From JAOSJL01 sp963704035 (GTDB lineage Bacteria; Actinomycetota; Acidimicrobiia; IMCC26256; JAOSJL01), in NCBI GenBank assembly GCA_963704035.1, contig CAVPGR010000004.1, forward strand, positions 1,116,001-1,180,000: a DNA stretch of 64,000 nucleotides, given 5' to 3'. Under the pieces are notes generated by a model that saw nothing but the letters and a program-made list of their open reading frames with translations, was not told the origin of the DNA and searched no databases. The position numbers and the translations under genes were made by a program. Below, in pieces: positions 22,845 through 32,875 of the stretch. The first letter of the stretch is position 1. Each line of letters begins with the position of its first letter.

Positions 22845-25063
22845 TCAGAGGCCGAGCTCGGCCTCGCCCGTGCCGGCGGGGGCCCGCTCGGTGACCGGGG
22901 CGTTCAGCGCGTCGAGCATCACCATCGAGATGTCCTGCACGACGACCTCTTCGTCCTTGCCCTTCTCGCGCACGCCGTCGTCCATCATCACGTAGCAGAA
23001 GGGACATGCCGTGGCGATGCGGTCGGCGCCCGTGGCGAGGGCCTCCTCGGTGCGTTCGATGTTGATCTTCTTGCCGGTGTGCTCCTCCATCCACATCCGC
23101 GCACCGCCCGCGCCGCAGCACAGGCCTCGCGTGCCGTTGCGCGGCATCTCGACCACGTCGACACCGCCGATGGAAGCGACCACCTCGCGGGGCGCCATGT
23201 AGACGTCGTTGTGGCGACCCAGGTAGCAGGAGTCGTGGTAGGCGACACGTTCGGCGAGGTTCGTGCCGCTCATGTCGAGTGCGCCCGTCTCCACGAGCTC
23301 GCTCAGGAGTTGTGAGTGGTGGACGACCTCGTAGTTCCCGCCCCAGTCGGGATACTCGTTGCGCATCGTGTTGAAGCAGTGCGGGCACTGGGTGACGATC
23401 TTCTTCACGCCGAGACCGTTCAGGGTCTCGACGTTCTGCATGGCGAGCATCTGGAACAGGTACTCGTTGCCCGAGCGCCGGGCCGGGTCTCCCGTGCAGA
23501 GCTCGCTGGGGCCGAGGATCGCGAAGTCGACCCCGGCGCGCTGGAGCAGTGTCGCGATGGCCTCGGTGACCTTCTTGTTGCGGTCGTCGAACGATCCGGT
23601 ACAGCCCACCCAGTAGAGGTACTCGTGGTCGAGGTCGCCCGACGACGGATCGACGATCACGACCTCGTCGTCGAGGTTCTCGGCCCAGTCGCCGCGCTCG
23701 GACTGGTTCATCCCCCACACGTTCTGCTGGTTCTCGAGCGCCCGGTAGGCGGTGCCGAGCTCGGTGGGGAAGTCGCTCTCCATGAGCGACAGGTAGCGGC
23801 GCATGTCGAGGATCTTGTCGAGGATCTCGATGTTGACCGGGCAGATGTCGTCGCACGCCTTGCACGAGGTGCAGCGACCAGACCTCCTCGGTGCTCACCC
23901 GCTCGAACACCGAGTTCGCCGTGACCGTGATCTCGGGAACCGTGCCGATGGGCGGCGACACCTTCGGGTCGCCCGTGGCGTCCATCACCTCGCCGACCTT
24001 GAGAACGATCTCGCGGGGATCGAGCGGCTTGCCGGTGAGATGGGCCGGGCACACCGACGTGCAACGGCCGCACATCGTGCAGGCGTCGGTGTCGAAGAGC
24101 TGCTTCCAGGTGAAGTCCTCGACCGTCACGGCACCGAACGTCTCGAGGTCGGTTTCCATGAGGTTCGGCATCGGCTTCATGGCGCCCTTCGGGCGCTCCC
24201 GGTCCCGCAGGTAGGCAGTTGATCGGCGACGTGATCATGTGGCGCAGCATCGTGGTCGGCAGGATGATCAGGAACGCCAGGAACGCCAGGAAGTGGATGA
24301 CCCAGGCCCAACGGTGTAGGTCGCTCAGTGTCCCTTCCGACCAGCCGTCGAAGACCGAAGCGAAGCCATAGCCCACGAATGACCACTGCTCGAAAGCCGG
24401 CCGGCCCTGGGCGGCGATGCGAAGTCCCTCGACAACGAATCCCGTCACACCGATCACGAGGAACACGAGCAGGATCACGAGATGCTCGGGCTTGGTCTTG
24501 ATGCGGATGCGGTAGGGCCGCTGGATGTAGCGGCGGGCCAGGGCCCACAGGATCCCGATCACGAAGATCACGCCGAAGAAGTCGGCGGTGGCCGAGTAGC
24601 CCTGGTACACGGTGCCGTGGAGGAACTTCAACGATTCGGGGAGTTGGTGGTCGACTTCGAGCACCACGGTGGCGACGAAGAGAATCAGGAACCCGAAGTA
24701 GATGAACGAGTGCATGACGCCGGCGGCCGGGTCCCGCAACAGCGTCTGCATCCACACCGCGGAGCGGAAGTCCTCCATGCGTCGCTTGGCGTTCTTCTTC
24801 GTGGTGCGACGGTTGTCGGGTTGGCCGCGTTCGTAGTTGCGAATACGCAATGAGACGAGCCACGCGACGTAGAAGAGCATGACGCCGACTGTGGCGTAGA
24901 AGGCCCAGTAGATCGGATCGGGGATGTTGCCGAAGACGGCCCGGTGGATGGGTGAGTCTTCTTCCCACCCGGTGAGGCGGGGAGCGATACCCGACGCCAC
25001 GGTACCGATCGCCGCGAGGAGACCGACACCGAGAACCAGTTCGCTCGCCTTGGGACGTCGCAC
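22845..25063 (-). CDS. Membrane Fe-S oxidoreductase, NarI-like plus HdrD/GlpC-like (two frame breaks)
   Basis: Three adjacent frames make one protein of about 735 residues. From 25063, MRRPKASELVLGVG opens a NarI-like cytochrome domain with about five helices; near 24215 the frame shifts into a dicluster ferredoxin domain (CTMCGRCTSVCP); near 23875 it shifts again, restoring the second cluster (CTSCKACDDICP when one base is removed) and then two CCG domains (YWVGCTGSFDDRNKK, YHDSCYLGRHNDVY, LCCGAGGARMWMEE). Actinobacteria carry such heterodisulfide-reductase-like proteins next to central metabolism genes; the electron donor is unknown. Both breaks are cured by removing one base, so sequence errors are likely. 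Confidence 0.82.
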
Positions 25064-25084
25064 GCGATTTCTCCGGATGTCCGG

Positions 25085-25516
25085 CTACTGGACGCTCTTG
25101 GCGTCCGCTTCCCGCAGCCGCCGGGCCATGCCCGCGAGCAGTTTGCGCGCGAATCCGGGGACATCCTCGATCAGCCCGGCGAATTCGCGCTGGGGAAGGA
25201 CCACGACCTCCATCGGCGTCTCGGCGACGACGGTGGCGTTACGGGGTGCCTTGTCGAGCAGGGCCAGGTCACCGAAGTAGTCACCTGCTCCGATCGTGGC
25301 CACCTTCTTGCCGCGTCGAGTCACCTTGGCTTTGCCCGACACGATGACGAAGAACTCGGCGCCCGCTGCCCCCTGCTCCACGAGGACCTTCCCGGCCGGC
25401 ACCTCGAGATCGCTGCCTCGTTTGGACACGAGCTTCAGGTCCTTCTGGGACAGCGCCGTGAACAGCGGCACCTTCTTGAGTTGCTTCAGGAACGGATCAC
25501 CGCGTCGTATCGCCAT
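25085..25516 (-). CDS. Cyclic nucleotide-binding domain protein
   Basis: A 143-residue single-domain cNMP-binding protein: LKQLKKVPLFTALSQKDLKLV, GKVLVEQGAAGAEFFVIVSGKA, GAGDYFGDLALLDKAPRNATVVA and VVLPQREFAGLIED. The phosphate-binding cassette FGDLALLDKAPRNAT is close to that of CRP proteins but there is no DNA-binding domain, so it is not a transcription factor by itself. ATG 25516. It lies 22 bases upstream of the Fe-S oxidoreductase gene's start on the same strand region and may regulate it or another partner. Confidence 0.85.
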   Translation of the reverse strand: MAIRRGDPFLKQLKKVPLFTALSQKDLKLVSKRGSDLEVPAGKVLVEQGAAGAEFFVIVSGKAKVTRRGKKVATIGAGDYFGDLALLDKAPRNATVVAETPMEVVVLPQREFAGLIEDVPGFARKLLAGMARRLREADAKSVQ

Positions 25517-25702
25517 GGGCCGGGATCGTAGCGCCGGTATCGGGAGCGTGCTCGGTGTCAGAAAGCCGAAAGAGGACTGACGCCGGTCCGTAACGGCGGC
25601 GTCGCTGGTGGGAAAAGGTCGGCATCCACGATGTCCCGGTCCGTGAGTCCGGCCGCATCGCCGTGACTCGGAACCGACGCAATCGAAACGAAGGAGACCG
25701 CC

Positions 25703-27046
25703 ATGGAGGAACTCACCGCCGATGCGGTGAAGGTCGTCGTCGACAACGTCTTCGTCCTGGTGTCTGCCGTCCTGGTGATCTTCATGCAGGCCGGCTTCGC
25801 CATGGTGGAGACCGGCCTCACGCGGGGCCGGGACGCCGGCAACATCGTGATGAAGAACATGATGGACTTCTGTATCGGTGCGCTGATCTACTTCGCGTTC
25901 GGCTTCGCCATCATGTTCGGAGTCGGCAACAACTGGATCGGTTATCACAACTTCTTCCTGGGCGACGCGGGAGATGTCGGCACACTGGCGCCGGCGACCT
26001 TCTTCCTCTTCCAGACGGCCTTCGCGGCCACGGCGGCGACGATCGTGTCCGGTGCCATGGCCGGGCGGACGAAGTTCAGCGCGTACATCGGCTACACGGT
26101 GTTCATCAGCGGCCTCATCTACCCGATCTTCGGGCACTGGATGTGGGGCGGTGGATGGCTCGCGCAGCGCGAGTTCCTCGACTTCGCCGGGTCGACCGTT
26201 GTGCACGCCACGGGTGCATGGGCTGCGCTGGTGGGTGCGATCCTCGTCGGACCGCGCATCGGCAAGTTCGGAAAGGACGGCAAGCCGCGGGCGATCCCGG
26301 GCCACTCGGTTCCGTTCGCCATCCTCGGCACATTGATCCTCCTGGTCGGCTGGTACGGGTTCAATCCCGGCTCCCAGCTCGCCGCGGACTTCCCGATCGT
26401 GTCCGACGTTGCGGTCACCACCACGCTCGCCGCCGCGGCCGGTGCCGTCATGGCGATGGTCGCGAGCTGGACGCTCTCGAAGAAGCCCGATGTCTCGATG
26501 ACGGCGAACGGGATGCTCGCCGGCCTCGTGGCCATCACGGCGGGGTGCGTGTTCGTGTACCCGTGGGCGGCGGTCGTCATCGGTGGGCTGGCAGGCGCCG
26601 TCGTCGTGTTCGCGGTGCAGTTCTTCGACCGTGTGCGTGTCGACGACCCCGTGGGCGCGATCTCGGTGCACGGTGTGTGCGGTGTGCTCGGCACGCTCGC
26701 CGTGGGCATCTTCGCTGCGCCGGATCTCATCGAGGCCGCAGGGCTCGGTGGAAGCGAGGGCCTGCTCTACGGCGGCGGGGTGACACAGCTCGGTCGTCAG
26801 GCCCTGGGTTCGATCAGCAACTTCGTCTGGGTGATCGCGACCTCTCTGATCGTCTTCGCAATCCTGAAGGCGACGATCGGGCTGCGTGTTTCCGAGGAGG
26901 ACGAGATGAACGGTCTCGACGTGGCCGAGCACGGTGTTCCCGGCTACGGCGAGAACGTCGTGGCGGGTGCCGGGCACATGGACGCCGGAAGCGGTTCCAT
27001 CGGAGCAGGCCTCGTCGGATCGACGGCGACGACGGAAGGACGCTGA
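25703..27046 (+). CDS. amtB: Ammonium transporter AmtB
   Basis: A 447-residue Amt protein with eleven predicted helices. Conserved features include MQAGFAMVETGLTRGRDAGNI, the pore segment with HWMWGGGWL, the twin histidines in VVHATGAWAALVGA and ISVHGVCGVLGTLAVG, and WYGFNPGSQLA. It carries ammonium across the membrane and is coupled to the PII protein encoded just downstream. ATG 25703 follows AAGGAG. The C-terminal tail contains EDEMNGLDVAEHG, the part that PII proteins clamp. Confidence 0.95.
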   Translation: MEELTADAVKVVVDNVFVLVSAVLVIFMQAGFAMVETGLTRGRDAGNIVMKNMMDFCIGALIYFAFGFAIMFGVGNNWIGYHNFFLGDAGDVGTLAPATFFLFQTAFAATAATIVSGAMAGRTKFSAYIGYTVFISGLIYPIFGHWMWGGGWLAQREFLDFAGSTVVHATGAWAALVGAILVGPRIGKFGKDGKPRAIPGHSVPFAILGTLILLVGWYGFNPGSQLAADFPIVSDVAVTTTLAAAAGAVMAMVASWTLSKKPDVSMTANGMLAGLVAITAGCVFVYPWAAVVIGGLAGAVVVFAVQFFDRVRVDDPVGAISVHGVCGVLGTLAVGIFAAPDLIEAAGLGGSEGLLYGGGVTQLGRQALGSISNFVWVIATSLIVFAILKATIGLRVSEEDEMNGLDVAEHGVPGYGENVVAGAGHMDAGSGSIGAGLVGSTATTEGR

Positions 27047-27047
27047 C

Positions 27048-27390
27048 ATGCAGAAACTCGTCACGGCAATCGTGAAACCCCACAAGCTCGAGGACGTGAA
27101 GGATGTTCTCCAGAGCATGGAGATCTCCGGCATGACCGTGAGCGAGGTGCAGGGCCACGGCCGTCAGCGGGGTCACACCGAGGTCTACCGGGGCGCGGAG
27201 TACACGGTGGATTTCGTCCCCAAGGTGAAGGTGGAGGTGCTCGTGGCCGCGGGGCAGGAACCCGGTGTCGTCGACGCCGTCGTGAACGCCGCGGTGGACC
27301 GGGAAGATCGGTGACGGGAAGATCTGGGTCACCACCGCCGACGAGGTCGTGCGGATCCGAACCGGGGAATCAGGAACCGAAGCCCTGTAG
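27048..27390 (+). CDS. glnK: Nitrogen regulatory protein PII (reading frame broken near 27295)
   Basis: PII signal protein of about 112 residues once joined. The T-loop is intact (GHTEVYRGAEYTVDFVPKVK, with the tyrosine of EYTVDF at the modification position), preceded by MQKLVTAIVKPHKLEDVKD. The literal frame stops at 27314 after VNAAVDREDR; one base less at about 27290-27300 restores GKIGDGKIWVTTADEVVRIR and the end GESGTEAL at 27390. It binds ATP/ADP and 2-oxoglutarate and gates AmtB. Because the C-terminus is perfectly conserved after the break, an error in the sequence is the best explanation. Confidence 0.88.
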
Positions 27391-27407
27391 GAGTCAGACT
27401 CTGACCT

Positions 27408-28114
27408 GTGGCGACGGACCTCCTGTTTCTCCGGGATGCGTACCTCCGGTCGTTCGACGCGACTGTCGTCGACGTCGGTGATGACGCTGTCGCGCTCGAC
27501 CGGACCGCCTTCTACCCCACTGGAGGTGGCCAACCCCACGACACGGGAACGCTGAACGAAGTTCCCGTGACCGGCGTGCGCAAGGACGGTGATCTCGTCT
27601 GGCACACCCTGGGCGGAACCCTGCCCGCTTCCGGCACTCCGGTGACCGGTGAGCTGGACTGGTCACGACGCCACGCGCTCATGCGGACCCACTCGGCGTT
27701 GCACGTCCTGTGCGGTGTCATCTGGCACGAGTGGGGGAAGTCGGTCACGGGGGGCAACATGGAGCCGCTCCGGGCGCGCATGGACTTCGAGTTCGATCCC
27801 CTCCCCGAGGGATTCCGGTCCACGATCGAGGAGCGCGTCAACGAGGAGATCGCGGCGACCGGCCGATCGAGGTCGAGTTCCTTTCCCGCGACGTGGCGGT
27901 TCTCGACGAAGAGCTCATCCGCACGAAGGTGAATCTCGTTCCCGAAACGGTTCCCGAAATCCGGGTCGTCGACATCGTCGGACTCGACCGCCAGGCCGAT
28001 GGCGGCACACATGTTGCTTCCACCGGCGAGATCGGCGGTTTCCGGGTCGTGAAGACCGAGTCGAAGGGCAAGGGGAACAAGCGTGTGCGTATCGAGGTGA
28101 CCGACCCCCACTGA
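27408..28114 (+). CDS. AlaX-like alanyl-tRNA editing protein (reading frame broken near 27857)
   Basis: About 235 residues when joined. The AlaRS-like editing domain shows AFYPTGGGQPHDTGTL, the first zinc motif HSALH (MRTHSALHVLCGVIWHEWG) and, after the break, GGTHVASTGEIGGFRVVK with the second pair. The frame breaks at 27852-27862, where one missing G would join EEIAAD to RPIEVEFLSRDVAVLD. These free-standing proteins remove serine or glycine wrongly attached to tRNA-Ala. GTG 27408; second frame ends 28114. The gene is separate from alaS, which is not in the window. Confidence 0.82.
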
Positions 28115-28147
28115 GGCACGTCACAAGGCGTGTCCGCCCGGTCATCG

Positions 28148-29107
28148 TCAGATCTCGGATACTCCCTCGGGTATCGCCGGGACGTTCGAGTCGGCGCGGG
28201 ACGTGAGCCATGCCCCCGCCACCACGAGCGCCATTCCGACAAAGGAGAGGGCTTCCACGTGCTCGCCGAGGACGACGACGCCGAGGAACAGGGCCACGGG
28301 GGGGACGAAGTAGATCGCGACGGATCCCCGGGACGCTCCCGCTCGGCCCACGAGCGTGGTGATCGTGACGAGCGCCAGTCCTGTGCCCAGAACGCCGAGC
28401 GGAACCATCGCGGCCAGAGACAATCCTCCGGCGTGAGACCCCGGGATGCTCGCCAGTCCCAGGGGAGTGACCGCCACGAGTGCCACCAACTGTGCGCGCA
28501 GCAGAACCGGAATCGAGCCGTAGCGCTGCTGGAGGGGAACGGCCATGTTGGTGGCGAACCCGTAGCAGCCCACGGCTGCGACCACGAGCAATACCCCGAC
28601 GGTGCCGCTGTCGGCACCGCGGAGCGATGGCCAGGTGACCGCGAACACACCGAGGAACCCGATCAGCAGGCCCCACCGCTGAATCCGACCGGGCAGCCGC
28701 CGGAGCAGCACGCCGGCGACCACCGCGCTGAACAGGGGTGTCGCTCCGGTGATCATTCCCGCCACGGCCGAATCCACCCACTGCTGCGCGACGGGGAACA
28801 GGACGAACGGGACCGCCATCCAGACGACGCCGAGAGCGGCAACGCGGCCCCAGTCCTCACGTTCGAGCTTGACGGTCCGCGCCGACGGCAGGAGCGCCAG
28901 CGTCGCTGTGCCGAGCAGCAGGCGCAAGAAGGTGATCAGGCCGGGGTTCAGGTTCTCCAACCCTTCGGACATGAAGAGGAAGGACGAGCCGAACATGGCC
29001 GCGGTGGCGGCGAGCAGACCCCACTCCGTCGGACCGAAGGCGCCGCTGTGCGTCCCCTCCGCCGTGCTGACGAGGCGTGCCGGACGACGCTCCGGCGGGG
29101 TGTTCAC
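28148..29107 (-). CDS. EamA/DMT-superfamily transporter
   Basis: A 319-residue transporter with about ten helices in two EamA repeats (AATAAMFGSSFLFMSEGLENL at the start; LLVVAAVGCYGFATNMAVPL for the second). It differs in sequence from the other EamA gene in the window. Substrate unknown. GTG or ATG at 29107 is the annotated start; it ends 33 bases from the stop of the convergent AlaX gene, and the GNAT gene lies immediately upstream on the same strand. Confidence 0.87.
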   Translation of the reverse strand: MNTPPERRPARLVSTAEGTHSGAFGPTEWGLLAATAAMFGSSFLFMSEGLENLNPGLITFLRLLLGTATLALLPSARTVKLEREDWGRVAALGVVWMAVPFVLFPVAQQWVDSAVAGMITGATPLFSAVVAGVLLRRLPGRIQRWGLLIGFLGVFAVTWPSLRGADSGTVGVLLVVAAVGCYGFATNMAVPLQQRYGSIPVLLRAQLVALVAVTPLGLASIPGSHAGGLSLAAMVPLGVLGTGLALVTITTLVGRAGASRGSVAIYFVPPVALFLGVVVLGEHVEALSFVGMALVVAGAWLTSRADSNVPAIPEGVSEI

Positions 29108-29114
29108 AGGGCCT

Positions 29115-29666
29115 TCATAGATTGATCTCGAGCGGCACGGTGCAGATCGGATGGTCGACCACGTGCGGCCCGTCGCGGAAGCCGGCTGAACGATAGAGGG
29201 CGATCGCGCCGGTTCGGTACGGCACGACGTCGAGCACCATGCGGGTGAAGCCGAGCGAGCGTGCCGTGTCGAGCGTCGCGTCGACGAGGCGTCGCGCCAC
29301 GCCGGATCGGCGCGCAGCCGCTGCTACGAACAGCCGGTTCATCTCGCACACATCGAGTGGTCCGTCGAGTGGTCCGTCGAGTGGCGTGATGCCGACACAG
29401 CCGACGAAATCGGCCGTCGGCGGCCGCTCCGCCACGAGAAAGGCAGCGCGGTCGGCTCCGTACACGCCGACGAGATCGCGGGCGTCGGGCATGATCCCGT
29501 AGAGGAAGGCCAGAGCCTCCTCGCGGGTGGAACCAGCCGCGGGGTCGCGAGCCTCGAGGATCTCATCGGCCGTGACGTCCACGTAGTCCGCCAGGACGCG
29601 GCGCCCGCCTTCCACGTCGGTCGCCGAGTGCACATCGAGTGCGCGAATCGTGATCGGAGCGGTCAC
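29115..29666 (-). CDS. GNAT-family N-acetyltransferase
   Basis: A 183-residue GNAT with the acetyl-CoA loop AAARRSGVARRLVDATLDTA and the C-terminal LDVVPYRTGAIALYRSAGF. A short duplicated segment DGPLDGPLD comes from a 12-bp tandem DNA repeat. GTG 29666, preceded by CAGGA at the right distance, gives VTAPITIRALDVHSA, a typical GNAT start; an upstream GTG or ATG extension to 29726 is less likely. It lies seven bases upstream of the EamA gene, so the pair is probably one operon; substrate unknown. Confidence 0.8.
   Translation of the reverse strand: MTAPITIRALDVHSATDVEGGRRVLADYVDVTADEILEARDPAAGSTREEALAFLYGIMPDARDLVGVYGADRAAFLVAERPPTADFVGCVGITPLDGPLDGPLDVCEMNRLFVAAAARRSGVARRLVDATLDTARSLGFTRMVLDVVPYRTGAIALYRSAGFRDGPHVVDHPICTVPLEINL
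29353..29388. repeat. 12-bp tandem repeat, three copies, in the GNAT gene
   Basis: Units TCGAGTGGTCCG, TCGAGTGGTCCG and TCGAGTGGCGTG lie head to tail and encode the repeated PLDG in the acetyltransferase; the unit is a multiple of three so the frame is kept. Confidence 0.85.
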
Positions 29667-29877
29667 CGGTTGATCCTGCCAGAGCCCACGCTCGTCACGA
29701 GCGCGAATTGGCCGGACAAACGGCACAAAACCGCTCCTAGCGCGCGGGTGTCGGCGCCTCCGACCCGCGACGGGAGAACGCGATGGCTAGTGTTCCGGTC
29801 CGCACGAGCGAGTCGCGGTCCGAGGTGAGCGCGGTGAGCATGGGAAACATCCACTGCAGCCTTGGGGGGCAGCATTC

Positions 29878-31181
29878 ATGAAGAAGAATTACTGGGTACG
29901 ACTGTTCGCTGTCGTCGCGGTGGTCGGTCTGTTCGCCGCCGCGTGTGACAGCGACGACGACTCGAGCAGTACGTCGACCGGCGACGAATCGACGACGACC
30001 ACCGAAGGCGGTTCGTCCGACAACGAGGCGCTCACCTACGGCAAGCTGTTGCCCGAGACGGGTGACCTCTCGGCGATCATCGGTGCGCTCAGCACGCCGA
30101 TCGACATCGCCACCGACGAGATCAACGCCGCCGGCGGCGTGAACGGCGCCGACGTCGAGGTGATCAGCGCCGACAGCGGGACCGACCCCGACATTGCGTC
30201 GGCCGCCGCAGACCAGCTCCTGGCCGACAACGTGGACGTGATCCTCGGAGCGGCTGCCTCCGGCGTGAGCGTCGCCATCGTCGACAAGGTGACGAGTGAG
30301 GGTGTGGTCATGTGTTCGGGCTCGAACACGTCGCCCGAGCTGACCGACATCGAGGACGACGGCTACTACTTCCGTACCGCTCCGCCCGACAAGCTCCAGG
30401 GCCCGGCCATGGCCGAACTCCTCGCGTCGGACGGCATCACGAACGTCGCCATCATCGCCCGCAACGACTCCTACGGTGTCGGCTTCACCGACGCCATCAA
30501 GGAGGCGTTCGAGGCGGCCGGCGGAACCGTGTCGGCCGAGGTCGCCTACGACCCCGAGGGCACGAACTTCGACGCCGAGGCGCAGGAGGTCGTGGACGCG
30601 GGTGCCGAGGCCGTGGTGCTCATCGGCTTCAACGACGACGGTGGGCTCGTCGAGCAGGCGCTCATCCAGGCGGGAGCCGGCCCGGCCGACATCCCGACCT
30701 ACATGGCGGACGGCACGAAGAGCAGCTCGTTCTTCGAGGCTGTCGACCCTGCCGATGCGGCCGTGCTGGTGGGCGTGCGGGGTACCGCTCCGGCTGCGGC
30801 ACCCGGTGGCACCGACCACCCGTTCGAGGCGGTCTACGCAGAGACGGGTGAGGACACGATCTTCTCCTCGTACTTCTACGACTGCACGATCATCACCGCT
30901 CTCGCGGCCCAGTCGGCGGGATCGAACGACCCCACGGCCATCAGGGACGCGATCGCCGACATCCTCACGGGCGACAACGCCTGCAAGGAGTTCGCGGAGT
31001 GCAAGCAGCTCCTCGAAGACGGTGAGACGATCAACTACGACGGTGCGTCGGGTCCGCTGGACTTCAGTGACGTCGGCGAGCCGCAGCGAGGTGTCTACGA
31101 CGTCTGGGAGTACGACGCCGAAGGTGCCGACACCACCGTCGAGGGCGCTGATCAGATCGTGATCGACGAGACGGAAGCTGA
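29878..31181 (+). CDS. livK: Branched-chain amino acid ABC transporter substrate-binding lipoprotein (3' end disturbed)
   Basis: A type-1 periplasmic binding protein of about 430 residues. The signal MKKNYWVRLFAVVAVVGLFAAAC has its lipobox Cys at residue 23, followed by an Asp/Ser/Thr linker; the ligand domain begins LTYGKLLPETGDLSAIIGAL. The literal frame has no stop where the protein should end and runs on to 31920, antisense to livF. A TGA at 31179-31181 in the next frame, just before the terminator at 31223, is the expected end; one missing base around 31165-31180 explains this. The permease and ATPase genes for the same transporter lie opposite at 31267-35266. Confidence 0.87.
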
Positions 31182-31222
31182 CCCGTTCCGATCACAGAGA
31201 CGAGTAGCAAGACGAGTAGCGA

Positions 31223-31248
31223 ACGGGGCCCGGAAAACCGGGCCCCGT
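31223..31248. terminator. Terminator between livK and livF
   Basis: An exact 11-bp stem ACGGGGCCCGG/CCGGGCCCCGT with the loop AAAA, located 42 bases after the expected livK stop and 19 bases before the stop of livF on the other strand. There is no clear T-run. As a perfect palindrome between converging genes it can serve both strands. Confidence 0.75.
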
Positions 31249-31266
31249 CTCGCGGATTCTTGTCCC

Positions 31267-32019
31267 TCAGTCGGCCTGGGCGAGGGTCCCCAGGTAGAGC
31301 TCGATGACCTTGGGGTCGTTCAGCAGCTCTCGGCCCGTTCCCGTGTACGCGTTCGAACCCTGGTCGAGCACGTAGCCACGATCGGCGATGAGCAGGCAGC
31401 GCCGGGCGTTCTGTTCCACCATCACGATGGTGGTGCCGGCGGCGTTGATCGAGGCGATACGGTCGAACACGTCGTCCTGCATCGCGGGGGACAGCCCCGC
31501 CGACGGCTCATCGAGGAGCAGGACCGACGGCTCCGTCATCAGCGCACGCGCCATGGCGAGCCGCTGGCGTTCACCGCCAGACAACGAACCGGCACGTTGG
31601 CCCCGTCTTTCGGCGATGATCGGAAAGTGCTCGGTGAGCTCGTCCATCCGCCGTTCGAACTGACGCGGCGTGAGGAATGCGCCCATCCGCAGGTTGTCCT
31701 CGACGGTGAGGGTGCTGAACACGTTCAGGCTCTGGGGCACGTAGCCGATGCCCAGCTCGACGAGCTGGTGAGCGGCCGCGTGCGTGATGTCGTGGTCGCG
31801 CAGATGGACCGATCCTGCCCGCACACCCACGAGCCCGAAGAGAGCCTTGAGCAGCGTCGACTTGCCGGCGCCGTTCGGGCCGATGATGCCGACCAGCTCA
31901 CCGTCGGCGGCTTCGAGTGAGCAGTCGACCAGGATGTCGACGCCCGGCACATAGCCGGCGACGACGTTTCGGGCGGCGATGACGGGAGCGGTGTAGGCGT
32001 CGCTCGTGCCGGCAGTCAT
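31267..32019 (-). CDS. livF: Branched-chain amino acid ABC transporter ATP-binding protein LivF
   Basis: A 250-residue ABC ATPase: Walker A IGPNGAGKSTLLKALFG, Q-loop YVPQSLNVFSTLTVEDNL, signature LSGGERQRLAMARALM, Walker B LLLDEPSAGLSP and the H-switch IVMVEQNARR, with LivF-type ending ELYLGTLAQ. ATG 32019 overlaps the livG stop as ATGA. The apparent longer frame upstream belongs to the shifted part of livG. It powers uptake together with LivG, LivM and LivH. Confidence 0.95.
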   Translation of the reverse strand: MTAGTSDAYTAPVIAARNVVAGYVPGVDILVDCSLEAADGELVGIIGPNGAGKSTLLKALFGLVGVRAGSVHLRDHDITHAAAHQLVELGIGYVPQSLNVFSTLTVEDNLRMGAFLTPRQFERRMDELTEHFPIIAERRGQRAGSLSGGERQRLAMARALMTEPSVLLLDEPSAGLSPAMQDDVFDRIASINAAGTTIVMVEQNARRCLLIADRGYVLDQGSNAYTGTGRELLNDPKVIELYLGTLAQAD

Positions 32020-32875
32020 TGCTTCTCCCCGAGATGCCTTTTCCCGTGATGGCGCCCGAGATAGGCGTCGATGACGGCAGGGTCGGCGCCGATGACGCTG
32101 TGGGGGTCCTTCGGCGATGATCCGACCCTCGGCCATACACACCACCCAGTCGCTGATCTGCATGACCACGTCCATGTCGTGCTCGACGAACAGCACCGTG
32201 CGACCGGTCTCACGGATGTCGGTGATGTGCGCCAGCAGGGTCTGGGTGAGCGCCGGGTTCACGCCCGCGGTCGGCTCGTCGAGCATGATCAGCGACGGCT
32301 CGGCCATGATCGAGCGCGCCAGTTCCAGTAGCTTGCGCTGGCCTCCCGACAGCGTGCCCGCCAGGTCGTCGGCCTTGTCGGTCATGCCGATGGCACCGAG
32401 CAGCTCACGGGCGCGTGCTTCGATCCGGCGCTCCTGGGGCCTCCAGAGTGGTGCAACGAGAGAGGCCAGGAAGCTGCTCTCCCCGCTGGTTCCCGGCGGC
32501 GATCGTGATGTTGTCGAGCACCGACATGAGGGGCAGGGCCTTGGTGAGTTGGAAGGTCCGCACCATGCCGGTGCGCGCCACCTGATAGGAGAACTTCTTC
32601 TCGATGCGGGTGCCGTCGAAGGCCCACTCGCCGGCGTCGGCCCGGTCGAATCCGGTGAGGAGATTGAACAGCGTCGTCTTGCCCGCACCGTTGGGACCGA
32701 TGAGCGCGGTGATCGTTCCCCGCTGCACCTCGAGGTGCTCCACGTCGACGGCGCTGAGGCCACCGAACCGCCGTTGAACGCCGTCGGCGACAAGGATCGG
32801 ATCGGGCTTCGCCACACCCGGACGCGGTTCGACGTCGCCCAGAACGCTACGAGCGGGTGTGGTGGGCTGGTTCAT
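32016..32875 (-). CDS. livG: Branched-chain amino acid ABC transporter ATP-binding protein LivG (two frame breaks)
   Basis: About 286 residues when joined. Frame one (from ATG 32875) gives LVADGVQRRFGGLSAVDVEH and Walker A LIGPNGAGKTTLFNLLTG; near 32478-32495 it shifts into WRPQERRIEARARELLG and the signature LSGGQRKLLELARSIM with LIMLDEPTAGVNP; near 32100-32112 it shifts again into SVIGADPAVIDAYLGRHHG and the stop at 32016. Both breaks fall at runs of four G and five C, and removing one base from each run restores the protein. Start overlaps the livM stop (ATGA) and its own stop overlaps the livF ATG, so the locus is structurally intact. Confidence 0.88.

Noticed and set aside
22801..24180. 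Separate ferredoxin gene starting at 24180
   Set aside because: The ATG is internal to a larger oxidoreductase; both sides join by one-base changes.
25517..25702. Riboswitch or regulatory RNA upstream of amtB
   Set aside because: I could not build a convincing conserved fold in this 186-base gap; only the AAGGAG ribosome site is clear.
25085..27133. 682-codon minus-strand frame covering amtB and the cNMP gene
   Set aside because: Only the last 143 codons are a real protein; the rest is antisense to amtB.
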